From: Duganella sp. CF458
GTDB taxonomy: Bacteria; Pseudomonadota; Gammaproteobacteria; Burkholderiales; Burkholderiaceae_D
Assembly: GCF_900113115.1 (NCBI RefSeq)
Contig: NZ_FOOF01000017.1
Span: forward strand, 1 to 64,000
DNA: 64,000 nucleotides
Direction: 5' to 3'
The position numbers and the translations under genes were made by a program. Shown here in pieces: positions 26,640 to 35,328 of this stretch. The notes under the pieces were generated by a model, which was not told the origin of the DNA, did no database searches, and saw nothing but the letters and a program-made list of their open reading frames with translations. Position 1 is the stretch's first letter. Every line of letters begins with the position of its first letter.

Positions 26640-27935
26640 ATGACCCAACATCGTTTCGCACGTATCGGCTTGCTGCTGGCAGCCATCGGCCTGGGCGCAG
26701 TCCCGGCGCTGGTCCAGACCGCCCACGCGCAAGACAAACAGGCTGCCGCCAGCGCTCCACAAGAGACAGTGCGTAAAGATATGGTCAAATTCCTGGACGG
26801 TAAAGTCCTGGGGCCCCTGCTGGATTCCAAGAAATTTGGCGAAGTGACCGCCTTGCTGGACCAGGCAGACGCAATGCCGAACAAGACCCCTTACGAACAG
26901 TACTTCATCAACCGCATGCGCCTGGCCACTGCCCTGGGCATGAACGACAAGCCGAAGCTGATCGAAATGCTGGAGTACGTGCTGGCTTCCGGCCGCCTGG
27001 AAAAAGAAGAGCAAGCCAAGTTCACCCAGGCCCTGGCTGGCTACTACCAGGAACAGAAGAACTACCCTAAGACCATCGAAAACCTGCAGAAGTACAGCCA
27101 GATGACCGGCGACCCGAAAGCGGCGCGCCAGATCATGGCGATCCGCTTCGAGTCCGGCGACTACAAGGGCGTGCAAGCCGACCTGCTGAAGAAACTGAAC
27201 GACAGCATCAAGGCCAAAGAGCCGATGACCCGTGAAGAACTGCACATGCTGGCCGACTCTTCGCACCGCCTGAAAGACAAGGGCACCTACCTGGTCGCGC
27301 TGGAAGGCCTGGTACGCTGGCATCCGCGTGACCGCTACTGGTCGGACATGCTGTACCGCACCCGCGGCAAGGAGAACTACTCGACCCGCTTCTCGGCCGA
27401 CATTATCCGCCTGCAGAAGGTCGCCACCACCAAGATGGAAGAACAGGACTACCTGGAACTGGCCGAAGTCGACCAGCTGGAAGGCCAGTTCATCGAAGGC
27501 AAGGCAGTGCTGGACGCCGGCATCGCCAATGGCGCTGTGACCCAGAACGCCAAGGTCAAGAAGCTGAAGTCCGAACTGGACCGCCAGGCAGCCGACGACA
27601 TGAAGAACATCGCCGCCTCCGAATCTTCGGCGCGCAAGGCCAAGAACGGCACCGGCCTGGTAAACCTGGGCTACGCTTTCGTGACCATGGGCCAGCATGA
27701 CAAAGGCATCCAGCTGATCCAGGACGGTATCGCCAAGGGCGGCCTGAAAAATGCCGATGACGCCAAGCTGCGCCTGGGCTACTCCTACGCGATGGCAGGC
27801 AAGAAGGATGAAGCCGTCAAGATCCTGGAAACCGTGCAAGGCGCCGACGGCCGTGCCGACCTGGCCCGCTACTGGATCCTGTGGGTCAACCGCCCATACC
27901 CAGCGACTGCCGGCGACGACGAAAAGCAAGGCTAA
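26640..27935 (+). CDS. Exported helical-repeat (TPR-like) protein of unknown function
   Basis: 431 residues from the ATG at 26640, which follows AGAAGGAT; the frame opens 57 nt earlier without a signal peptide at its start. The signal peptide is MTQHRFARIGLLLAAIGLGAVPALVQTAHA. The rest is alpha-helical with TPR-like pairs (NYPKTIENLQKYSQMTGDPKAARQ, GLVNLGYAFVTMGQHDKGIQLIQDG, RLGYSYAMAGKKDEAVKILE). Such periplasmic proteins often scaffold envelope complexes. It lies after the amino-sugar operon but has its own terminator and no obvious link to sugar use. Confidence 0.8.
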   Translation: MTQHRFARIGLLLAAIGLGAVPALVQTAHAQDKQAAASAPQETVRKDMVKFLDGKVLGPLLDSKKFGEVTALLDQADAMPNKTPYEQYFINRMRLATALGMNDKPKLIEMLEYVLASGRLEKEEQAKFTQALAGYYQEQKNYPKTIENLQKYSQMTGDPKAARQIMAIRFESGDYKGVQADLLKKLNDSIKAKEPMTREELHMLADSSHRLKDKGTYLVALEGLVRWHPRDRYWSDMLYRTRGKENYSTRFSADIIRLQKVATTKMEEQDYLELAEVDQLEGQFIEGKAVLDAGIANGAVTQNAKVKKLKSELDRQAADDMKNIAASESSARKAKNGTGLVNLGYAFVTMGQHDKGIQLIQDGIAKGGLKNADDAKLRLGYSYAMAGKKDEAVKILETVQGADGRADLARYWILWVNRPYPATAGDDEKQG

Positions 27936-27968
27936 GCCGAGCGCCTAAGCGTCTAAGTAATACAACAA

Positions 27969-28004
27969 AGCGGGAATGGCTTTCGGGCCCTTCCCGCTTT
28001 TTTT
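27969..28004 (+). terminator. Intrinsic terminator after TPR-like gene
   Basis: Stem AGCGGGAA (27969-27976) / TTCCCGCT (27991-27998) followed by seven T residues. Confidence 0.9.
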
Positions 28005-28018
28005 CGCCCGCTCCCCCC

Positions 28019-28065
28019 GATTCAATTGAATCACTCTTGCCGTTCACGAAATTCTAGGCTGTAAT
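28019..28065 (+). promoter_or_regulatory. Promoter module A: palindrome plus -35/-10
   Basis: The 14-nt perfect palindrome GATTCAATTGAATC (28019-28032) is followed after 4 nt by TTGCCG (28037-28042), a 17-nt spacer and TGTAAT (28060-28065). The same arrangement with identical spacing recurs at 30113-30159 in front of vgrG. The -10 box overlaps an apparent ATG at 28064, so translation of the PoNi-type gene must start further downstream. Confidence 0.7.
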
Positions 28066-28099
28066 GGCGGTCCGCACCGTTACAGAAAGAGCAACACCC

Positions 28100-29794
28100 A
28101 TGCATGCCCCGCTGTCAGAAGGTGACTTTCAGCAGTCCCTGCGCGATCCCCTGCTTAGGTATTACGGCTACGAAGAAAATTTCAACGACCAGCTCCAGAC
28201 GTTCGAGCATGTGCGGGAACGCCTGCAGCAAACGCCGGAGATGATTTCGGCGATCCCCCTGTATAACCTGATGAACACGACCAAGCGCCTGGCGACGGAT
28301 GCAAGCGCGTTCCTGGTGAACTGCTACAGCGGCGGGCACGATATCGCGCAACTGCAATCCTTTTATGACCGTGCGGTCGAATATTGGGAGACCTACGCCC
28401 ATTACAACCAGGCTTATAACGACAGCAACGACCGCGAGACTTCGTGGCCGCACGTTGCGCTCGCCGGCCCGGAGTACCACCAGGCCCTGACCATGATTTG
28501 CATGGGCATCCTGCTGGGCAAACAGGATGTGCTGCACCGCCTGGTGCCGCTGATCGACTACCTCAATGAAAAGCGCGATGCGCTGGTCGAGCGTTTGCTT
28601 AGCTGCTGCGTCGAGGGCCGCGATCCTGCTGCCAGCATCTGCCGCCGCAACCTGCCGTATTCGAAAGCGCTCCCGATCTTCGCCGCGCAGCCTTCCGAGC
28701 GCCCGGCACTGATGGCGCAATACCTCGCCGAATGGTACGAGGCAAGCCGCCGCGAAAACTACTATGACCTGCACAAGTCAGGCTACCAGTTCGTCGGCTA
28801 TTGGTCGTGGGAGGCCGCCGCCATCACCCTGGTGCTGGGCATCGACGACGCGAGCTATCGCCACCTGCCCTACTACCCGGCGGACATGGTCGCCTTCGCG
28901 CTCCAGGCCAATGCCGGCAAGATGCCCGCCTACGTGGCACCGCCCGTCGAGGAAAGCGCACAACTGCCGCAGCCCCGGACAATCGACGAACTGGCCGAAT
29001 TCTGGCGACATAAAAAGCTGTCCCCCGCCGACTTCGAGCAACGGCGCCGCTCCAGCCGCATGCGCTATGCCAGCTATGAAGAAAACCTGGTGCACTTCAC
29101 CGACAAGGTCTGCTACGACTGCGCCGATCCCGACCAGTATGACGGAGCGCACCAGTTGGCATGGGAATCCGTGAATCACCTGCGCAACAGCTACAGCGCG
29201 GGTCACGCACTGGAGGACCTCAATACTTTTTTTCCGCTGGCTCTCAGCTTTTGGGAAAGCTACGCGCGCTTCCTAACGCCATTTACGCCGTCGGAGGACG
29301 ACGAGGACGAGGACTACTACAAGCATTGGCTGGACCTGCAAGACGATGACTATCACACCGGCTTGTCGCTGGTGTGCTTCGCCATCCTGCTGGGCCACCA
29401 GGACAAGCTGGCCCGCATCATGCCTATTCTCGACTATGACAATCGTCGTCGCGACGCGCTGCTGGAGCACCTGATCGCGCCTTTCGTGCCAGGCCGTGAA
29501 GCGCCGCCGAAGAAATGCACGCGCGGCAAACCATACTCGCAAACCCTGCCGATTTTCGCCTCGGCTCCGGAAAAGCGCCCCGCCATGATGGCCGAATACA
29601 TGCAGGCCTGGTACGACATGAGCGAGGACGAACCCTACTTCGGCACCAACCGCAAGGGCTTCCAATTCTTCGGCTACTGGTCCTTCGAAGCAGCAGCCAT
29701 CAGCTCTGTGCTGGGCATCGACGACACATCCTACCGCGACGACATCTTTTACCCGCGCGAACTGGCAGACTTCGCACGCTCGCGTATCGCATAA
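28100..29794 (+). CDS. Tandem PoNi-type (DUF1910/DUF1911) immunity protein
   Basis: 564 residues from the ATG at 28100 (the earlier in-frame ATG at 28064 lies in the promoter). The protein is an internal duplication: residues about 5-250 and about 300-564 each carry the same series, namely YGYEENF or YASYEENL near the start, a YSGGHDI/YSAGHAL helix, ILLGKQD/ILLGHQD, PYSKALPIF/PYSQTLPIF, and the DUF1911 hallmark FVGYWSWEAAAITLVLGIDD / FFGYWSFEAAAISSVLGIDD followed by YYPADM/YPREL. Such proteins neutralise PoNe-type DNase effectors. No PoNe toxin gene adjoins it here. Cytoplasmic. The shared promoter links it to the VgrG operon. Confidence 0.85.
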   Translation: MHAPLSEGDFQQSLRDPLLRYYGYEENFNDQLQTFEHVRERLQQTPEMISAIPLYNLMNTTKRLATDASAFLVNCYSGGHDIAQLQSFYDRAVEYWETYAHYNQAYNDSNDRETSWPHVALAGPEYHQALTMICMGILLGKQDVLHRLVPLIDYLNEKRDALVERLLSCCVEGRDPAASICRRNLPYSKALPIFAAQPSERPALMAQYLAEWYEASRRENYYDLHKSGYQFVGYWSWEAAAITLVLGIDDASYRHLPYYPADMVAFALQANAGKMPAYVAPPVEESAQLPQPRTIDELAEFWRHKKLSPADFEQRRRSSRMRYASYEENLVHFTDKVCYDCADPDQYDGAHQLAWESVNHLRNSYSAGHALEDLNTFFPLALSFWESYARFLTPFTPSEDDEDEDYYKHWLDLQDDDYHTGLSLVCFAILLGHQDKLARIMPILDYDNRRRDALLEHLIAPFVPGREAPPKKCTRGKPYSQTLPIFASAPEKRPAMMAEYMQAWYDMSEDEPYFGTNRKGFQFFGYWSFEAAAISSVLGIDDTSYRDDIFYPRELADFARSRIA

Positions 29795-29808
29795 ACCGGA
29801 GATTCACC

Positions 29809-30091
29809 ATGAAAGCCCCATTCCTTGGCGCGCTGCTGTTCGCCATTGAGCGGATTTCGCGCCTTCAAGTCAAAGGCTGGCTTGCGCGTGATCTTTGCCC
29901 AGCGTGATGGCATGTGGGCCGACGATCGGCGCGTGACATTTACGGTCATGGAACTGAAAGCAAATGACGATCCGGAGACGGTAGATGCGCCGGCCTTGTC
30001 CTTCCGGCAGGTCAACAAGTTCACCAGCCAGCGCAAATTCTGCGACGTAGAGGAGGCAATGGACGCGGAAGCCGCTCGCCTGAAGCGATAA
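29809..30091 (+). pseudogene. Small ORF, probably frameshifted
   Basis: An ATG at 29809 with a good SD (CGGAG) opens a frame of 32 codons (MKAPFLGALLFAIERI...) that stops at 29907. The next frame (+1) stays open to 30091 and encodes a plausible, charged C-terminus (VIFAQRDGMWADDRRVTFTV ... DVEEAMDAEAARLKR) with only a TTG start and no SD. The simplest reading is one gene of about 93 codons broken by a frameshift near 29860-29900, or a sequencing error. I do not recognise the protein. It sits between the PoNi-type gene and promoter module B. Confidence 0.4.
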
Positions 30092-30112
30092 CTTTCAATA
30101 TGCAAGTATAGC

Positions 30113-30159
30113 GATTCAATTGAATCTTTCTTGCTTCAAAAGAACTTCTGGGCTGTAAT
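30113..30159 (+). promoter_or_regulatory. Promoter module B: palindrome plus -35/-10
   Basis: GATTCAATTGAATC (30113-30126), 4 nt, TTGCTT (30131-30136), 17-nt spacer, TGTAAT (30154-30159). Spacing is identical to module A, and the flanks GGCTGTAATGGC.GTCCG are also shared. It drives vgrG and its cargo operon. Confidence 0.7.
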
Positions 30160-30192
30160 GGCAGTCCGTATGGTTATCGAAAATACAATCTC

Positions 30193-33132
30193 ATGCTGGA
30201 CCGCCTCACTCAAGATACACGCCTGCTGCGACTGACCACGCCGCAGGGCGCCGCGCAGCTATTGATCGAATGCGCGCGCGGAGAGGAGTCCATCGGCAAA
30301 CCGTTCTCCTTCGACATTTCAACCCTATCCAACGACGCCACCATCCCGCTCAAGTCACTGCTCGGGCAGCCGGCATTGCTGGAACTGGTGACTGCCGCAG
30401 GGCCGGCAGCACTGCGGCCATTCCACGGCCATATCACCGCCATCGAATTGAGCGGCTCCAATGGCGGCCTGGCGCGCTACGCGGTACGGCTGGAACCATG
30501 GACTGCCTTCCTCGCGCAAAACCGCGACAGCCGCGTGTTCCAGGACATGTCGGTGTGCGACATTCTCGATGCCGTGCTGGGAAGCTGGCAAGGCCAAGGC
30601 ACGCTGGTACCCGAATGGCGATTCGAACTGACCGACCGCGCAGTCTATCCAAAGCGCAGTCTGTGCACGCAATACCAGGAAAGCGACTGGGCCTTCGCCG
30701 AACGCCTGATGGCTGAAGAAGGCCTGTTCTATTACTTTGAACATCGCAGCGACGGCCACGTGCTGGTGATCGCCGACCACAATGGTGCCTTCCAGCCGAA
30801 CGCGCAGGCAGCGGTGCGGTTCACCCAGGCCGGTGCCGTGATGCGCGAAGACAGCATGGACCGCTGGCGCATGCAAGCCAGCCTGCTCACCAACGAAGTC
30901 GCACTGCAAAGCTGGGATTACCGCACCCTGGACCAGCGCGCCGCCAATGCAGGCAACGTGGACGTTAGCGGCATACCGCTTGCCGCACGCGACGTGCCGG
31001 GCGCTTACGCCTATAGCGGCCGCGAACATGGTCAAAGGCTGGCCGAACGCCGCCTGCAGGCACTCGACGTCGCGCGCAAGAACATGACCGGTGCAGGCAC
31101 CGTGCGCACCATGGCGCCCGCGACACGCTTTGCCCTGCAGGGCGAACCGGTGACGGGCGACAGCGGCGACTTCATTGTCATTCGCGTACTGCACCTGATG
31201 CACAACAACCTGGCCGCGCAAATGCGCTCGAATATCCAGCGCGAGCTTGGCCAGGCCGCGCTGCAATTGCTGAACGACGGCGACCTGGCCGAAAGTCGCC
31301 ATGCGGTCGGCGACGCCATTGCCGAGCGCCCGCTGTACCGCAACCGCATCGACGCCATCGAAGCCGCCCTACCCTACCGCAGCGCGTCGCAGTGGAAGCG
31401 CCCCACCGTGCAGGGGCAACAGACCGCCATCGTGGTCGGTCCCTCCGGTGCGCCGATCCACACCGACCGCGATCACCACGTCAAAGTCCAGTTCCACTGG
31501 CAACGCGGCGACAGCAGCCATAGCCGCCTCGCGCCTACGATGCAAGCCGGCGACACCGGTGCCCCGGCCGACGACAGCGCCGGCACCTGGGTGCGCGTCG
31601 CCACGCCGCTGGCGCCCATCGCAGGCGCCAACTGGGGCAGCAACACCCTGCCGCGCGTCGGCCAGGAAGTGCTGGTCGACTTCCTCGAAGGCGACATCGA
31701 CCGCCCCGTCATCATTGGCGCCCTGTACAACGGCGACGGCCAGGCCGACGCCCAACACAACAAGGTTGGCGCAGGCACCGGCGCAGCTACCGGTAACGCG
31801 CCCGTATGGTTTCCCGGCGCAGCCGGCGGCCACGCCCACCCGGCATCCCTGTCCGGCCTGAAAAGCCAGGCCATGCAAAGCAGCCAGGCCGGCACCGGCG
31901 CTTACAGCCAGCTGGTGTTCGACGACTCTCCCGGCCAGTCACGCGTGGCCCTGCAACGCCACGCCAGGCCGCACCATGGCACGGCGGAACTGAACCTCGG
32001 CCACCTGCGCCACCAAAGCGACAACCAGCGCCTGCATGCAGTTGGCTTTGGCGCGGAACTGAAGACCGAACACGCACTCGCCCTGCGCTCCGGCCAGGGC
32101 ATGCTGCTCTCTACCCACGCCGCGCGCGGCGCCAGCGGCAATGTACTGGATGCCCGCTCGGCGCAAAACCAGGTTGAAAGCGCCAGGCGACTGCAGGTCT
32201 CGCTGACCGACCAGGCCCAGACCCACAAGGCCGACTTGCCAAAGCAAGATGTCGCCGACAAGCTGCCTGTGACGGAAGGATTGCAACGCACCGCGGACAC
32301 CCTCGCCACGCGCACCAATGGCGGCGCGCCAGCCTTCGACGCACCGCTGCTGCAAGTCGACAGCCCATCGGGCATCATCGCAGCCACGCCAGCGGACGCG
32401 CTGCTGTCTTCCGAGAGCGCCAGCAGCGTGACCGCCAGCCAGGACATCAACTTCGCCGCGCAGGCGAACCTACTGCATTCGTCGGCTGGCGGCATCAGCC
32501 TGTTCACCTTTGGCAAGGCGACCACCAAGGAAAAGCCGAACCAGGAAACCGGCCTGCACCTCCACGCGGCAAGCGGCAAGTACAGCAGCCAAAGTCAGGA
32601 TGGCGCAACCCACCTTACGGCAGACAAGGCAGTCACATTTGCGAGCATAAGCGACGAAGTAGCTGTCGCCGCAAAGCAGCACATTCTCCTGACCACCCAA
32701 GGGGCGGCTATTCGACTTGAGAATGGGGACATCACCCTCAATGCTCCGGGAAAGATCGAATTCAAGGCAAGCGTGAAAGAACTTGGTTCTGGGGCAAAGA
32801 GCCAACCAGACCTACCCCGCTTGCCAGTTGCTGCCGACCGACCGGACGTCTACAGCCAAAAGATCAATGTCACCAACCTTATCGGACTGGACGAAACCGG
32901 CGCAGTGTTGGCACGGGTGCCCTATTCCATTCGCGCCAAGGACGGGGCGCGAATCGCAACGTCGACTACAGACAAAAACGGGAACACACAACGTATATTT
33001 ACGAAAGAGAAAGAAGAGGTTGACTTGTATCTAGGCGAAGGCGAGTGGCGCGTGTTTGTGGACGTGAAACATGATATTCCGGTTGCACAGCATCATGATG
33101 AAAACAGTACCGATGAAGATAGCAACATATGA
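30193..33132 (+). CDS. vgrG: T6SS spike protein VgrG with C-terminal beta extension (VgrG1)
   Basis: 979 residues. Gp27-like base about 1-370 (opening LLRLTTPQGAAQLLIECARG; YQESDWAFAERLMAEEGLFYYFEH near 165-190). Gp5 OB-fold about 420-520 (DHHVKVQFHWQRGD, GTWVRVATPL, PRVGQEVLVDFLEGDIDRPV). DUF2345 about 640-890 (ITLNAPGKIEFKASVKE at its end). The last about 85 residues form an additional beta-rich domain (INVTNLIGLDETGAVLARVPYSIRAKDG, in part) ending in an acidic tail. VgrG trimers tip the T6SS needle and carry effectors. The extension resembles transthyretin-like cargo-docking domains. It overlaps the effector gene by 4 bp. The code becomes AT-richer from about 32.6 kb. Confidence 0.95.
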   Translation: MLDRLTQDTRLLRLTTPQGAAQLLIECARGEESIGKPFSFDISTLSNDATIPLKSLLGQPALLELVTAAGPAALRPFHGHITAIELSGSNGGLARYAVRLEPWTAFLAQNRDSRVFQDMSVCDILDAVLGSWQGQGTLVPEWRFELTDRAVYPKRSLCTQYQESDWAFAERLMAEEGLFYYFEHRSDGHVLVIADHNGAFQPNAQAAVRFTQAGAVMREDSMDRWRMQASLLTNEVALQSWDYRTLDQRAANAGNVDVSGIPLAARDVPGAYAYSGREHGQRLAERRLQALDVARKNMTGAGTVRTMAPATRFALQGEPVTGDSGDFIVIRVLHLMHNNLAAQMRSNIQRELGQAALQLLNDGDLAESRHAVGDAIAERPLYRNRIDAIEAALPYRSASQWKRPTVQGQQTAIVVGPSGAPIHTDRDHHVKVQFHWQRGDSSHSRLAPTMQAGDTGAPADDSAGTWVRVATPLAPIAGANWGSNTLPRVGQEVLVDFLEGDIDRPVIIGALYNGDGQADAQHNKVGAGTGAATGNAPVWFPGAAGGHAHPASLSGLKSQAMQSSQAGTGAYSQLVFDDSPGQSRVALQRHARPHHGTAELNLGHLRHQSDNQRLHAVGFGAELKTEHALALRSGQGMLLSTHAARGASGNVLDARSAQNQVESARRLQVSLTDQAQTHKADLPKQDVADKLPVTEGLQRTADTLATRTNGGAPAFDAPLLQVDSPSGIIAATPADALLSSESASSVTASQDINFAAQANLLHSSAGGISLFTFGKATTKEKPNQETGLHLHAASGKYSSQSQDGATHLTADKAVTFASISDEVAVAAKQHILLTTQGAAIRLENGDITLNAPGKIEFKASVKELGSGAKSQPDLPRLPVAADRPDVYSQKINVTNLIGLDETGAVLARVPYSIRAKDGARIATSTTDKNGNTQRIFTKEKEEVDLYLGEGEWRVFVDVKHDIPVAQHHDENSTDEDSNI

Positions 33133-35327
33133 GTAATGTTCCATCTTTGCTTGATCCGCCACCAATTGATTCTTCGCTCGAACAGGCGGATCTGGACATG
33201 GCGATCGAATCGACTGCGCCACCTGCAACCGCACCTGCCACGCCACCAACCGAGCCGGAATCAGTACCCGAACACTCGCCTGCGAAGAATGCAGATGGGG
33301 CTGCTACAGCAAGCAAACAGCAAACCAACGTTGAGTCGACAGAGGCGCTCACAGCGGAGTCTGCAGCAACTACAACCGACGATACGATCGCGTTCAACTT
33401 GCAGCTCATCGATTTCGCTGGCGACCCAATTGCCGGGTTGAAGTATCGAATAATCGTAGGTAAGACCGAATATGAAGGCACGACAGACGCTAAGGGAAAT
33501 GGCCAGGAAATCACCGGCCTGAAGCCGCTTGAGCCGTTGGAAATCCTTGTTCGTAAATCCAATGGTGATTACTCGTCCAAGTACAAGGGCTTTACCGAAT
33601 GTGCCGACATGAACGTGTGCGGGGTGAGTCCACATATCAAAATACCTGTAACAACCGACCGTCATGAGGGAGAGCCTGCGCCAGCGGCTCCCACTGCGCC
33701 AGCTATAGCATCACTGCCACCCGCCCTGGCAATGCCAGCCGAAGTCGCGCAAGTCAAGCCTGCGCCAGCTACCAAAAGTGCTCCCTCGGCAGCGTCAGCG
33801 CCCGGTAAGGGGCAGATCGAGTCAGGTGGCAAAGGAACGAACAAAGAAACTACGGAATGTAGGAACTCAAAAGGCAACCCAACTGCTACGTTGAGAGAGC
33901 GCGCGATCGACTGGGCTAAGCGCAATCACATCCCCACTTTTGGAATCTGGAACTGGGACGATTTCCGCCCAAATGCACAAGGTTGCACGACACCAGCCTT
34001 TAGGGAAAGTGCACTTGGCGGCGATACGCAGCCTAAGGCTCCCAACAAAGACCTTCCAAAAGCAAGTAGTGCTCCAAAAATCAAGGTTTCCGACCCAGAG
34101 CAAGCCGCGCCCAAGAAAGTAAAGGAGTTGCTCGAAATCATGGAGGAGCAGACCGGTTGGGAATGGAAGAAAATGTACGAAGAAGACAAACTGATGTCCG
34201 TAGAAATCGTGGCGGGTTTGACGAAAAAGACATTTCAACCGAGAACAGGAAAGGATTCAGGCCAATTCGATGGACGATGCTACCCGGCAATAAAAATTGG
34301 TTTATGGCGTGCTGGACTCGTTGCTGGAATTAATGACGACATCCCAGCAAAAACAGCGGGGCCGTGGCTCGAGCTAAATGGCTACAAGAACGTAATCAAA
34401 GACATCCCTGATGCCCGATGGTCGTTACCCGGTGATGTTATCGTTTATCGTTATCCGGACGAAATAGAAGCCGCAAATAAGAAGAAAGTAGAGGCAGCTG
34501 TAAAGCAATATGAGAAAGATCTGGCTGCTTATAATGCACGCAAATCTTCGTTCGAAAATGAAGTAACAGAATGGAAGCTTGCGACCGAGCGCCGAAAACT
34601 GGAGAAAGAGGAAGCAAAGAAAAATAAGAAGAGATACAACGGCGGGACAGATCCCAAGAAACCAGTCTTAGGTCCAATGCCTAAGCCGCCGAGTGATAAA
34701 AATTATGGCCACATTGATGTTCGATCCTACGACGGATATCTTAGTGACGCTAAAGCGCGCAGACTCCCCCTTGCCACCAAATTTGTAGTCATCGGAATCT
34801 ATCGGAAGGTGTATGATCCGATTCCGAATCTCAGATTGCGGGCGTTCTTGAAAATATTGCGGGAATGGGAATGCCATGGAGAATCCAATGACGCCAAGCG
34901 TTATTTCATGTTGAATCGTCCACAAAATGGTAGCAGAGTATTTGCGGATACTTCAAAGCACCCTTGGGCGCCCGACGGCCCCAATGCAGGAAGTGCAGCT
35001 GGCGGATACCAAATACAACTCGAGACCTATGGAGACTACATTAAGCCAATCTGGGGGATAGAGCCCGGATTTTCGCCACAAAATCAAGATCGCATTGCAG
35101 TTACAATGTTCGAAAACAGATGGGAAAACGGCCCTGGCTCCATGAACGTTTTGAGTTTAATCCGGACCGGGGAAATTGAGCGTGCGGTAAAATTACTGAA
35201 AGGAACTTGGGTGAGTTTACCGGGTGGTTCTCAACCACGTAAAGAAGATAAGACTAGGCGAATCATGACAATGGACGACGTTATGTCTCGTTACAAAACG
35301 TTCTTGGCAGAATTAATTGAAAAATAG
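33129..35327 (+). CDS. Putative two-domain peptidoglycan-degrading T6SS effector
   Basis: 732 residues, no signal peptide. Residues 1-85 are low complexity. A TTR-like domain (about 86-155) contains DFAGDPIAGLKYRI and closely resembles the C-terminus of VgrG2. Residues about 375-545 look like an NlpC/P60-CHAP-type Cys/His hydrolase: GRCYPAIKIGLW (Cys384), SLPGDVIVYRY, YGHIDVRSYDG (His528); a charged coiled coil (about 443-517) is inserted between them. Residues about 570-715 resemble phage lambda endolysin (GH104-like transglycosylase): AFLKILREWECHGES (Glu581/585 candidates), DTSKHPWAPDG, SAAGGYQIQLETY, FSPQNQDRIAV and WVSLPGG. The predicted targets are both peptide and glycan bonds of prey peptidoglycan. 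Function is inferred from motifs and from its place behind vgrG. Confidence 0.75.
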   Translation: MSNVPSLLDPPPIDSSLEQADLDMAIESTAPPATAPATPPTEPESVPEHSPAKNADGAATASKQQTNVESTEALTAESAATTTDDTIAFNLQLIDFAGDPIAGLKYRIIVGKTEYEGTTDAKGNGQEITGLKPLEPLEILVRKSNGDYSSKYKGFTECADMNVCGVSPHIKIPVTTDRHEGEPAPAAPTAPAIASLPPALAMPAEVAQVKPAPATKSAPSAASAPGKGQIESGGKGTNKETTECRNSKGNPTATLRERAIDWAKRNHIPTFGIWNWDDFRPNAQGCTTPAFRESALGGDTQPKAPNKDLPKASSAPKIKVSDPEQAAPKKVKELLEIMEEQTGWEWKKMYEEDKLMSVEIVAGLTKKTFQPRTGKDSGQFDGRCYPAIKIGLWRAGLVAGINDDIPAKTAGPWLELNGYKNVIKDIPDARWSLPGDVIVYRYPDEIEAANKKKVEAAVKQYEKDLAAYNARKSSFENEVTEWKLATERRKLEKEEAKKNKKRYNGGTDPKKPVLGPMPKPPSDKNYGHIDVRSYDGYLSDAKARRLPLATKFVVIGIYRKVYDPIPNLRLRAFLKILREWECHGESNDAKRYFMLNRPQNGSRVFADTSKHPWAPDGPNAGSAAGGYQIQLETYGDYIKPIWGIEPGFSPQNQDRIAVTMFENRWENGPGSMNVLSLIRTGEIERAVKLLKGTWVSLPGGSQPRKEDKTRRIMTMDDVMSRYKTFLAELIEK

Positions 35328-35328
35328 C

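Noticed and set aside
28064..28099. Upstream ATG of the PoNi-type gene at 28064
   Set aside because: It lies inside the predicted -10 box, whose duplicate upstream of vgrG1 is also not translated as such. The ATG at 28100 is downstream of the expected transcript start.
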